Position numbers and translations under genes: made by a program. A DNA stretch of 64,000 nt from Pseudoalteromonas citrea. Lineage in GTDB: Bacteria; Pseudomonadota; Gammaproteobacteria; Enterobacterales; Alteromonadaceae. The stretch lies in assembly GCF_000238375.3 (NCBI RefSeq), contig NZ_AHBZ03000027.1:1054001-1118000 (forward strand), given 5' to 3'. The notes below the pieces were generated by a model. It made no database searches, was not told the DNA's origin, and saw nothing but the letters and a program-made list of their open reading frames with translations. Shown here in pieces: positions 23,684 to 31,599 of the stretch (position 1 is the first letter of the stretch; every line of letters starts with the position of its first letter).

Positions 23684-24064
23684 TTAACTATTAGATGACG
23701 GGGGCGTGTTGGCCTCGGTAGGGAATTGATCTAATAATGACCCTGCGTTGGTACTCACCGTTTTGAAGTTATCAGCCCCGTCTTTTACCATGGTATTGGC
23801 GGCGGCAATAATGGGACTATATTTAGCAACATCCCCCGTAGCTAGCATTTGCGCCATGGCAACGCCCATTGCAGTGGTGGCCATAGTATTTATATTTCGT
23901 AAATTATCGGTCGCGTCTTGTATTGCAATGGCTGAGGATTGCGAGACGGCTTGAAAGGCTTTTCCTGCCCCTGATAACTTTGCGGTTTCACCAGACAGTG
24001 CACTGTGCTGAATAACCTCCAGAGCATTGACAACTTGTGGGTTAACTTGTGTGGTATTAGACAT
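23684..24064 (-). CDS. Divergent Reb-like protein (126 aa)
   Basis: It keeps the Reb pattern in relaxed form: 'NPQVVNALEVIQHSALSGET' then 'GAGKAFQAVSQSSAIAIQDA' (compare 'GNLFQATSQALANAAHNA'), followed by 'INTMATTAMGVAMAQML', equal to the 'AATTMGVTTLYSID' segment. A C-terminal extension of about 45 residues, Ser/Pro-rich at the end, is additional. Probably a minor R-body component or an assembly protein. SD AAGGT. Confidence 0.7.
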   Translation of the reverse strand: MSNTTQVNPQVVNALEVIQHSALSGETAKLSGAGKAFQAVSQSSAIAIQDATDNLRNINTMATTAMGVAMAQMLATGDVAKYSPIIAAANTMVKDGADNFKTVSTNAGSLLDQFPTEANTPPSSNS

Positions 24065-24146
24065 GGTTAGTTACCTTTTTATCTATATTCACTGAAGTGC
24101 GTTGTTTACACACTCAATACCTGTTTTTATTTATAAACGATTTAGG

Positions 24147-24551
24147 CTAGCTTGATGCGCTGTCACTTGAACTTGATTTTTTTGTACCGCCTTCACTTGT
24201 GTTTGAAGGCAAAGTGGCCTCGTATTTTTTAAGTGCGGGCTCAATTTTTTGTACTGCGGTGATTGCATGCGTTAAATCGGCAATCGTCTGTTTTGCATCC
24301 GCTTTGAGCTTTTTTTCAGGCAGCGGTTTTGGTAATTCAATGTTTAGCATTTTTGCACAACTGGCAGTGGCAGCGGCGGATGCTGAAGTCTGTGCATTTT
24401 GCTGCGCTGTAATGGCGTTAAACATAGACATACCTAAGGTTTCTGTACCCGTTATATCGAGCATGCCCATAGATTGTGCCGCGGCTCCGCCGGTGAGTAA
24501 TGCATTGAGTTGTGTGATTGAATCTGTTATTTGATCGTTAACTGTGCTCAT
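24147..24551 (-). CDS. Divergent Reb-like protein with Lys/Ser-rich tail (134 aa)
   Basis: Residues 1-75 follow the Reb plan ('VNDQITDSITQLNALLTGGA', 'LGMSMFNAITAQQNAQTSA', 'AATASCAKMLNIE'). A Lys-rich helical extension ('KPLPEKKLKADAKQTIADLT') and a low-complexity 'TKKSSSSDSASS' end make it longer than canonical RebB (about 90 aa). SD AAGGA. Extended Reb paralogues could cap or nucleate the ribbon; that is inference. Confidence 0.7.
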   Translation of the reverse strand: MSTVNDQITDSITQLNALLTGGAAAQSMGMLDITGTETLGMSMFNAITAQQNAQTSASAAATASCAKMLNIELPKPLPEKKLKADAKQTIADLTHAITAVQKIEPALKKYEATLPSNTSEGGTKKSSSSDSASS

Positions 24552-24589
24552 TTTTATAGTCCTTACTGGTTTATTTCTTGAGATTGACG

Positions 24590-24778
24590 TTAACTTTTAG
24601 GTGCGACTGCTGCTTGTGCTGCACCCGCGCATACCATCAGTACACAACACTGTGTTACCGCCGCGTTCTGAGTTAACTGCGCATTTTTGTCATTGCTCAC
24701 AGCATTTTCCATCAATAAGGCGATGGAGTTGGCCATTGCGATGGCTGCGATGTCTACTGAATAGAGCGAGTCGGTCAT
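24590..24778 (-). CDS. Short Reb-like protein (62 aa)
   Basis: It contains only the second half of the Reb plan: 'AIAMANSIALLMENAVSNDK' and 'AQLTQNAAVTQCCVLMVCAG'. It is shorter than the other copies and Cys-containing. SD AGAGG in front of the ATG supports translation. Lies within the array between longer paralogues. Confidence 0.6.
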   Translation of the reverse strand: MTDSLYSVDIAAIAMANSIALLMENAVSNDKNAQLTQNAAVTQCCVLMVCAGAAQAAVAPKS

Positions 24779-24885
24779 TATGTAGCCTCTTTAGATCAAG
24801 CGTGTATCTTAGTTGGCAAAGTCATTAACGCGTTTTGGGTGCAGCACTGCCGATTAAAGCTAAGCAATGCTGCGATACTCACTGA

Positions 24886-25152
24886 TTAGCGAAATATCTT
24901 ATGTGTTGCCGTGGCCGTTGCAGCTGTATCTACGCTAAAGAGCGTATTCACACCTTGAACCAGTGCAGCCTGTGCTGTAATGCCATTGTTCTGTTGCCCA
25001 GACGTTGCGTTATGCGCAGCATTTGACAATGCTTGGCTTGTTGCAATCATAAAATTGCCAGTTGCAAGCGCCGGTGCATCACCGAGTACTTTTGTGTTTA
25101 CTTGAGATACTGAATCGGTAATTTGACTGTTTACTGCTGTTGGAAATGCCAT
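24886..25152 (-). CDS. RebB-family protein
   Basis: This 88-aa protein is canonical in its first half ('MAFPTAVNSQITDSVSQVNT', 'VLGDAPALATGNFMIATSQA') but has 'LSNAAHNATSGQQNNGITAQ' and 'VQGVNTLFSVDTAATATA' where others have TTMGV-LYSID. Likely a structural R-body subunit. SD AAGGAA. Confidence 0.85.
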   Translation of the reverse strand: MAFPTAVNSQITDSVSQVNTKVLGDAPALATGNFMIATSQALSNAAHNATSGQQNNGITAQAALVQGVNTLFSVDTAATATATHKIFR

Positions 25153-25247
25153 AGTATTATTCCTTTTTAAAGTTTTAAAGTTTTAAAATGTAACCATTAT
25201 GATTACAGGGGTATTTACTGGGGACGAAAAACACCTTAGCTGAAATA

Positions 25248-25517
25248 TTATGAGCCAAGAATTGCTTTTGTTGCCATACCAGTAGATGCGGTATCAATGG
25301 AGTAAAGTAAGCTTACCCCCATTGTGGTGGCGGCTTGCGCCGTAATATTTGCTTGCTGCTGCGCTGTGGTGGCATTGTGGGCCGCGTTAGCAAGGGCTTG
25401 TGATGTCGCTTGAAATAAGTTACCCATTGCGACGGAAGGCGCGTCACCCAAAACTTGTACATTTGCTTGTGTTACTGAGTCGGTTATTTGACTGTTCACG
25501 GCTGTTGGAAATGCCAT
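25248..25517 (-). CDS. RebB-family protein
   Basis: This 89-aa protein has 'MAFPTAVNSQITDSVTQANV', 'LGDAPSVAMGNLFQATSQAL', 'ANAAHNATTAQQQANITAQA' and ends 'GVSLLYSIDTASTG..TKAILGS'. Very close to the copies at 3179 and 25555. SD AGGAT. Confidence 0.87.
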   Translation of the reverse strand: MAFPTAVNSQITDSVTQANVQVLGDAPSVAMGNLFQATSQALANAAHNATTAQQQANITAQAATTMGVSLLYSIDTASTGMATKAILGS

Positions 25518-25554
25518 ATTAATATCCTATAAGTTAAAATTATTGACCGAGTTA

Positions 25555-25848
25555 TTAACCTAACCCTGCGACTTTATTACTTGGGGTAAGAATATCTTTG
25601 GTTGCGACGCCAGTGGTTGCTGTATCAATTGAGTACAACGTAGTCACCCCCATGGTGGTCGCAGCCTGAGCCGTTACTGACGTTTGCTGTTGTGCCGACG
25701 TTGCATTATGCGCAGCGTTTGCCAGTGCTTGTGAGGTCGCTTGAAATAAGTTACCCATTGACATAGCGGGCGCATCACCGAGCACTTTTACATTGGCTTG
25801 GGTGACAGAGTCTGTAATTTGGTCGTTCACTGCGGTTGGAAATGCCAT
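25555..25848 (-). CDS. RebB-family protein, first gene of the reb array
   Basis: This 97-aa canonical RebB starts at the ATG at 25848 (SD AAGG); an in-frame ATG 75 bp earlier lacks an SD and the family start. It is the promoter-proximal member of a run of six reb-like genes. TTGGTAA direct repeats stand 123-155 bp upstream. It shares the 'KVLGDAPAMSMGNLFQATSQ' stretch exactly with the distant copy at 3179. Confidence 0.87.
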   Translation of the reverse strand: MAFPTAVNDQITDSVTQANVKVLGDAPAMSMGNLFQATSQALANAAHNATSAQQQTSVTAQAATTMGVTTLYSIDTATTGVATKDILTPSNKVAGLG

Positions 25849-25970
25849 AATTAAACCTTTTTGTTTTATGTTAATAATCAAATGAATAAACGTGTTTCTC
25901 TTAAGCAATAAAAACTTATTCACCTTGCCTAAGCACTGAACTCAGTATACGTACTGCACAGATTGGATGA

Positions 25971-26006
25971 TTGGTAAGAACGCGTAAGCTAATTGGTAAA
26001 AACAGG
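25971..26006. promoter_or_regulatory. TTGGTAA direct repeats, 22 bp apart, upstream of the reb array
   Basis: TTGGTAAGAAC at 25971 and TTGGTAAAAAC at 25993: two half-sites on the same face of the helix, the arrangement typical of AraC-family sites. The gene-strand reading is TTTTTACCAA. The regulator gene with an AraC-type HTH lies next upstream. Confidence 0.55.
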
Positions 26007-26112
26007 CAATAAATAGGAGGAGTTAATTCACGTAGTTTGTATTGTGTTTACAGAGGAAGTTTAACCATTGAATAACAGTCAAACTTCACCTGCTACTACA
26101 TGCTGTATGTGA

Positions 26113-27312
26113 CTAATGTTTTGCTCTTTGATCTCGGTATACCCCAGGGCTAACCCCCACAACGGCTTTAAATTTGCGAACAAAAAAGCTTAAATCAGAA
26201 AAGCCAACATCATCGCACACCTCGGTGACTTGGCTATATGGGTTCTCTCTGAACAGCGCCATCGCGGTATTTATGCGGATGCGCAGTAGCGTTTGTTTAA
26301 ATGAACGGCCTATGTAGCGCTTAAATAGAAACGATAAATGTGACGGGCTAACACACGCACATTCTGCGACCTCACTTAAACTCAAGGGTTGTGTGTAGTG
26401 TGCTTCTAAGTAATCTAGTGCCCTTTGCAATGCCGGGTGGCCCTGAGAACGTATTGTTGTTTTATCCACTTGTAAAGAAGTCGTATTAGGGGTTTGAAAG
26501 TATACTGCGAGTTCAGTCTCTAGGTCAGCATGGGCTTCTGCTAGAGGGGATTGTAAAGGGGCAGAGATATCAGAGTTTGACTGCGTATGATGTTCAAAAT
26601 TGGGTGCCATACATGGAAACACTTCAATGAGTGCTTGTTTTGTGATCTCGGTGTTGTCGTCAACAAAGGTGAGCTTTTCTAAGCACCGTTTTAACTGCTT
26701 TACATTATCGGGCCAGCTATAGTTAGTAAGCAATGAGATAGCAGACTTTTCTAATTTTAATTGCCCGATACGTAGATCGGTCTTTTGATAATAACTTATC
26801 AGTGGCTCGACATCCCCTTTGCGTTGCGATAAAGAAGGTAACACTAACGTGAGGCAATAGTATTGTAGCCAAGTAAGCGAAGTATCGACTTGGCCTACCT
26901 CCGTCGTGGAGCATTGGCTGGTTGATGTAATGAGTCTAACAGCATTACTGAGGGGATTATCAAGTAACCAGTAATCTTTAATCTGTTCAAATTGTGCGCT
27001 ACTGAGTGCATCAATATTCTTCAGGTAAACGGTGCCATGACAGGCTTGATTGATCAATGAGTCAAGCTCAACTCTGCTGTTCTCTGGTGCCCACGATTTA
27101 CAACACGAGATAACCAGTTTGCCGCGTTGGTGTGGCGAATGTTGATGTATTTGTTGTACTGCAAGTGATTTACCTGTCCCTGATTTTCCGGTTATATGGA
27201 TGGGAATGGTTGAACAAGCTAGTTTTTCAATATCTTGTTTTAGTTTAAAAAGTGCATCACTTTTGCCAATCCACGGGATTATGTTGGGTGTTATTTTTAA
27301 CTGTACAGACAT
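26113..27312 (-). CDS. Transcriptional regulator: NtrC-like AAA+ domain fused to AraC-type HTH
   Basis: This 399-aa protein has residues about 15-240 as an AAA+ module with Walker A GKSGTGKS (about 42-49), 'GTVYLKNIDALS' in place of GTLFLDEIxxLS (Walker B acids partly lost), and 'YSWPDNVKQLKRCLEKL' matching the NtrC-type 'WPGNVRELxN'. The GAFTGA loop that contacts sigma-54 is missing, so it is unlikely to be a sigma-54 activator. Residues about 295-395 are a two-HTH AraC domain ('ALDYLEAHYTQPLSLSEVAE', 'CVSPSHLSFLFKRYIGRSFK', 'VCDDVGFSDLSFFVRKFK'). Start at 27312 is chosen for GGAAAA before it. Next to the reb array, it is the best candidate to bind the TTTTACCAA sites. Confidence 0.8.
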   Translation of the reverse strand: MSVQLKITPNIIPWIGKSDALFKLKQDIEKLACSTIPIHITGKSGTGKSLAVQQIHQHSPHQRGKLVISCCKSWAPENSRVELDSLINQACHGTVYLKNIDALSSAQFEQIKDYWLLDNPLSNAVRLITSTSQCSTTEVGQVDTSLTWLQYYCLTLVLPSLSQRKGDVEPLISYYQKTDLRIGQLKLEKSAISLLTNYSWPDNVKQLKRCLEKLTFVDDNTEITKQALIEVFPCMAPNFEHHTQSNSDISAPLQSPLAEAHADLETELAVYFQTPNTTSLQVDKTTIRSQGHPALQRALDYLEAHYTQPLSLSEVAECACVSPSHLSFLFKRYIGRSFKQTLLRIRINTAMALFRENPYSQVTEVCDDVGFSDLSFFVRKFKAVVGVSPGVYRDQRAKH

Positions 27313-27462
27313 GATTTTTCCTTTCATTGAATGGAGAGTAAACATGCGCAGGCAAAAATTTTGGTTATGTGACTGCGCATACCATTTGCTTCAACGAAAA
27401 GATATTTTTTTATCGTTCTTTATATCGGCTCAGATCCGGCTCACTTGTGTTATTTAGCTTTT

Positions 27463-28831
27463 TTATACCGGGTTTGTCATACCTCGAGGTTGATAGTTTC
27501 TAATGCCTTCCCATATTAAAGGGTGAGAGAAGCTGTAATGATCCGATTTACGTACCACTAAACCACTGCATAACATTTTTTGCGTTAAGCACAGCGGTGA
27601 GCGAGTGTGTTTTTTTTGTGTAAATTGACTTAATTGGCTGGCATTAAAATGAAACCCTTGCAACGCTGAAAACTGGAACAACTCTGTGAGTTCAGCTGGC
27701 ATATTGGTCAGTGTATTGTCTATCAATAGCTGTAAATCTAGTGGAGTACATTGCTGTGCATTGGACGAAAGAAGCAGCTGCTGTAAAAAGGCGGGGTTGC
27801 CGGCAGCACGCTCTATGGCCATTTTTAATTTGTTTTGATATTTGGCTATAGGCAGCCCTTTTTTGGCAAGGCAGTGCTTTGCTAAGCGGGTCTGTGCATC
27901 TTGGTTGAGTTGCTGTAAGGGCATGGTGTGCGCAAGTGATAGCCATTCTGGTACTGAAGTAAATAAACCTTGCGGCTGGGCCAGGATAATAAATAAAATC
28001 GGCTGCGGGTATTCTACTTCAGTAAATAAGCGCAGAAATTGCAGTTGGGTCTGGGTTAAATGCTGTGCATCATCTATGGTGACTAATGTAATACGCTTGT
28101 GCGCAGCATAACGCATTAAATCGTCAGCAATGAGTCTATCAATTTTCGTGATTTGATGCGGTGTTTGTTGTGATAGGGTATTGAGTTGATTTTTATTCAA
28201 ATCAAACGCTAACAACTGTAGCATGCGCATATAGCCCAGAGATGTTCTGGAAACCAAGTTTACTTTTTCTTTAACTGCTGCGTCAGTGGCCGTATGATCA
28301 ATGTGCAGTAGTTGTTTGATAAAATTAATAATCGAAAACTTAAGCGCACGGATGACAGAAGAACCTTGTTGGCTAAAGGCTAAATCAAAATGTCCCGCAG
28401 CTCTAATGCACTGAGCAAAGTGACTCAATAGATGGGTTTTTCCACAGCCAGTTATACCGTAAATGTAAATTGTTTTAGAGTGGTTTTTCCTGCTCACGTA
28501 GCTTAATAAGGAGTGCAGTTGGTGCAGTTCCCAATCTCTGCCTAAACAAGGTTCTAAAGATTTACTGATTAAATGATTATATAACCAAGTTGGGGTAGGA
28601 GAATTCGGCAGTAATACGTCAATACTGACTTGAAAGAAACGCGCAAAAATCGACAGTGTACGATAGAGTATTTTCTCTCCGGCTTCGGCTCTTTTTATTG
28701 ATGAAACCGAAATAAACAATCTTTTATCGGTACATTCTTTAGCTAGCTGCTCTTGACTTAAGGCTTTTTTTTCTCAGCAATTGCAGCGCATGCGCATTAA
28801 TATTAATACGCCCATTCGTGAACTTATCCAT
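27463..28831 (-). pseudogene. XRE-type HTH plus AAA+ ATPase regulator, frameshifted at a poly-A tract
   Basis: A good SD (AAGGAA) and ATG at 28831 start 'MDKFTNGRININAHALQLLR', but this frame ends after 30 codons. Skipping one A in the A8 run (T8 at 28765-28772) joins it to 'ALSQEQLAKECTDKRLFIS' and 'SSIKRAEAGEKILYRTLSIF', a complete XRE-like HTH, and on to an ATPase of 418 aa (27463-28719) with Walker A GITGCGKT and Walker B 'ITLVTIDDAQHL'. So either the homopolymer was miscounted, the gene is phase-variable or rescued by slippage, or it is broken. ATP-dependent regulators of this layout resemble LuxR/MalT-type STAND proteins in their ATPase half. A TGTAAT-N4-TGTAAT site lies 112 bp upstream. 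Confidence 0.65.
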
Positions 28832-29385
28832 TAAGCTATTCCTTATAACTTTTTTATCTGCTTATTAAAATGGCTGTATTGAAGTTATCAATGATGCCAA
28901 CAAAATGAAATTATAAGTTTACTTTTTTGTTAAGTTTTTGGTATTACAGAGCATTACATAATTCGACATATCTTTTTTTACGTAATAAACCATATTAAAA
29001 AAGCTGATAAGAATGATGGGCGCGATTCTTTTACAAATAAGCTCAGTTAAATACTTCGTAATTTTAATATGTTTAGTGGTTGGTTTTGTATAGGGTTGAG
29101 AAATTATTGCCGCATATTTTCGCCAAACTCAGTTCATTATTACTGCATTTTTACTAATAGCTTATTCTAACTATGAAGCGAGGTTTTTAATTTCTATTAA
29201 AGAAACTTATGTAGGACCTTTACAGTAATTCTTGGTGGTTTTGAATAAAGTAACGAGGGATTTACTGTTATTTTTTCGCTTAGTGTTATTTTTGAGTATT
29301 TATTGGGTTTTATTTTATTAGCGAATGTTCTGGCCCAAGAAACTTTGCGATAAAACAATAATTTAAATATGACGAAGGAAGTCTG
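28832..29385. promoter_or_regulatory. Divergent intergenic region between the HTH-ATPase and the S8 protease
   Basis: No gene seen in 554 AT-rich bases. The clear element is ATTACA-GAGC-ATTACA at 28943-28958. The protease start at 29386 has GAAGGAAG upstream. Confidence 0.45.
28943..28958 (-). promoter_or_regulatory. TGTAAT-N4-TGTAAT direct repeat upstream of the HTH-ATPase
   Basis: ATTACA-GAGC-ATTACA on the plus strand, 112 bp before the start at 28831 and 428 bp before the protease start. Exact half-sites and spacing as at 7886, 11886 and 32413. Confidence 0.55.
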
Positions 29386-31512
29386 ATGAGAAATAAACTC
29401 GCCCTTTTAACGTGTGCAGTATCGGCTGCTCTTGTATTTCAAGCCAACGCGACGACAGACCGCGACTATGATAATCGATGGATTGATTTAAAGTACGATC
29501 CATTAGTGCAATATCAATGGAACTTGTTAAATAATGGTACTCGAGCAGGGACGGTTGCTGGTGTTGACTTGAATTTATGGCAAACCCATATTTGGGGCCA
29601 TTTAGGTCAAGATGTTAAAGTTGCAGTTATTGATAGCGGGGTTGAATTATCTCACCCTGATTTAGCTGACAATGTGATCATTGACCCCAATACCAATGAA
29701 GATGTATCTGGGTCTCATGGCACTATGGTAGGCGGCATTATTGCGGCTGTTATGAATGATATAGGGGCTCGAGGCGTTGCACCAAGTGCGAAAATTATTT
29801 CATATTCAAATTTTGGCGGTGCAGTAGATAGCCACGCCCAGTGGAAGGTTAGTCATGGTGATGATGGTGATATCAACACACACACTATTACAGATGAAAT
29901 TCGAGTATTTAACCAAAGTTACGGTGTAAGTCAGGCAATCAGTATTCCCTATGAATACGCTCAAACAATATCGACTGCTGCTGGTGAGCAAGTACTACTG
30001 ATCGATCAAGCTGATCGCATGCGTGTTTTAGAGCAAGTTTCTACCAGTAATGTTTTAGATCCACGAGAAGCCACATTTGTTAAATCTGCAGGGAATGGTT
30101 ATACCGGATCTCGTGTACATGCCTTCGGTGATAACGGGCTTATTTTTAAAGGGCATAGCAATCCGGGCAATAATAACTTTGGTTTACCGTGGCATAACTC
30201 CAATGTTGATTTTGAACAAGCTAACTACTGGAATCTGACGGTAAGTGCACTTAATGCAGATGGTCAGCTTTCTTCGTACTCTTCAGTAGGCAGTAATGTG
30301 TTTTTGACTGCACCAGGTGGAAATGATCAAGGGACACCAGGGCATGTTACGCCCACGTTAACTTGTGAGTTACTTGAGCTTAGAGGGGAGTTAGACACAA
30401 ATACCTTTAATCGCATCGCATGTGCAAACATTGATGCGATTGATACGTTATACGTCATATCAGAAAAATACCGAGCACTTTACGGTAAAGACTTTATGTT
30501 GTTAGCGCATTTGCAGGAAAGTGATACTCAGGTTTCAGTGCAAGATAAGCAAGCAATTTCAGCGTCTTTTGGTGCCAATACGAACGACCTAGCTTACTTA
30601 GTCTTTTTGCAAATTCGTAACCCAACAATTTCTATTGTGGGCTATATGGCAAGTCGTGCTGAGTATAGTTATAGCATGAATGGCACATCGTCAGCGGCGC
30701 CGAATACATCGGGTGCTATTGCGCTTATGCTTTCTGCTGCAAAGCAGCAAAATCATGACTTATCTGCCCGAGATATTCGCCATTTACTTGCAAGAACAGC
30801 GACTAAGATAGACCCAAATTATCAAGATATTTTAATCGGTGATGTTGTAGGGTTAGAAGGCTGGTCACAAAATAATGCGCAAGAAAGCGTGAGTTATTCT
30901 CCTTATTATGGGTTCGGTTTAGTTGATGTAGATAAAGCTGTGGAGCTTATTCGTCGTCACGCAATCACAGATTTACCGTCTGAATTAATCATGACGCCTT
31001 GGCATGGTATCGATAGTCAAAAAAATATTGCTATTTCAGATGATGCGCAGACGGTGACAGACACGGTATCAATTGATGAGGATCTATTTGTTGAAGCGGT
31101 TCAAGTGCGTCTAGATATTGACCACACGCGAATTTCAGATTTGAAGATTGAGCTTGAATCACCCAGTGGGACTCGCAGTATCTTAATGTCACCATATAAT
31201 AATTTAGTTGGTCGAGCTATTTCCAAATATCAAGGTATTGATGTAACAAAAGATGCCTTATATAACGGGTACAATGATCACTTGATGCTAAGTTATAAGT
31301 TCTGGAATGAAAAATCTAACGCCATGAATGGTGAGTGGAAGCTTCATATTACAGATATCAGTAACGCAGATCGTAATTTCATTTTGAACCAAACTAATGG
31401 TCCTACAGTGACAATTAACAATGAAAATAATGCCGATGCTGGCACATTGAAAGGGTGGTCGTTACGTGTAATTGGTCATAAAGAAAAGGTAACAAAAAAG
31501 AAATCTCAGTAA
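29386..31512 (+). CDS. Secreted S8 serine protease with proprotein-convertase P domain (kexin-like)
   Basis: This 708-aa protein has a signal peptide (residues 1-22, 'ALLTCAVSAALVFQANA'). The subtilase domain carries the triad Asp83 ('VAVIDSGVELSHPD'), His111 ('GSHGTMVGGI') and Ser435 ('NGTSSAAP'). A P/Homo B domain follows (about 565-700: 'VQVRLDIDHTRISDLKIELE', 'SPSGTRSILM', 'NGEWKLHI', 'GTLKGWSLRVIG'). A large insertion of about 110 residues containing two Cys precedes the Ser motif. It would cleave proteins in the periplasm or medium, probably after basic residues if kexin-like. Monocistronic with its own terminator. Confidence 0.92.
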   Translation: MRNKLALLTCAVSAALVFQANATTDRDYDNRWIDLKYDPLVQYQWNLLNNGTRAGTVAGVDLNLWQTHIWGHLGQDVKVAVIDSGVELSHPDLADNVIIDPNTNEDVSGSHGTMVGGIIAAVMNDIGARGVAPSAKIISYSNFGGAVDSHAQWKVSHGDDGDINTHTITDEIRVFNQSYGVSQAISIPYEYAQTISTAAGEQVLLIDQADRMRVLEQVSTSNVLDPREATFVKSAGNGYTGSRVHAFGDNGLIFKGHSNPGNNNFGLPWHNSNVDFEQANYWNLTVSALNADGQLSSYSSVGSNVFLTAPGGNDQGTPGHVTPTLTCELLELRGELDTNTFNRIACANIDAIDTLYVISEKYRALYGKDFMLLAHLQESDTQVSVQDKQAISASFGANTNDLAYLVFLQIRNPTISIVGYMASRAEYSYSMNGTSSAAPNTSGAIALMLSAAKQQNHDLSARDIRHLLARTATKIDPNYQDILIGDVVGLEGWSQNNAQESVSYSPYYGFGLVDVDKAVELIRRHAITDLPSELIMTPWHGIDSQKNIAISDDAQTVTDTVSIDEDLFVEAVQVRLDIDHTRISDLKIELESPSGTRSILMSPYNNLVGRAISKYQGIDVTKDALYNGYNDHLMLSYKFWNEKSNAMNGEWKLHITDISNADRNFILNQTNGPTVTINNENNADAGTLKGWSLRVIGHKEKVTKKKSQ

Positions 31513-31554
31513 ACGACTTTTTGGGTAATACCTGAAAAGAGATAAATATCTATT

Positions 31555-31584
31555 ATGGGTCAACCAAAGACGTTGGCCCATTTT
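31555..31584 (+). terminator. Terminator after the S8 protease gene
   Basis: ATGGGTCAAC / GTTGGCCCAT, a 10-bp stem with one G-U pair, followed by TTTT. Confidence 0.7.
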
Positions 31585-31599
31585 CGTTCAGTTATAAGC

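Noticed and set aside
25202-25217. Further TGTAAT-type repeat upstream of rebB at 25152
   Set aside because: Only one half-site (ATTACA) matches; the second is TATTTAC, too weak to count.
26113-27312. Sigma-54 enhancer-binding activator
   Set aside because: The AAA+ domain lacks the GAFTGA loop and the HTH is AraC-type, not Fis-type.
28832-29385. tRNA or small gene in the AT-rich gap
   Set aside because: No cloverleaf or SD-led frame found on either strand.
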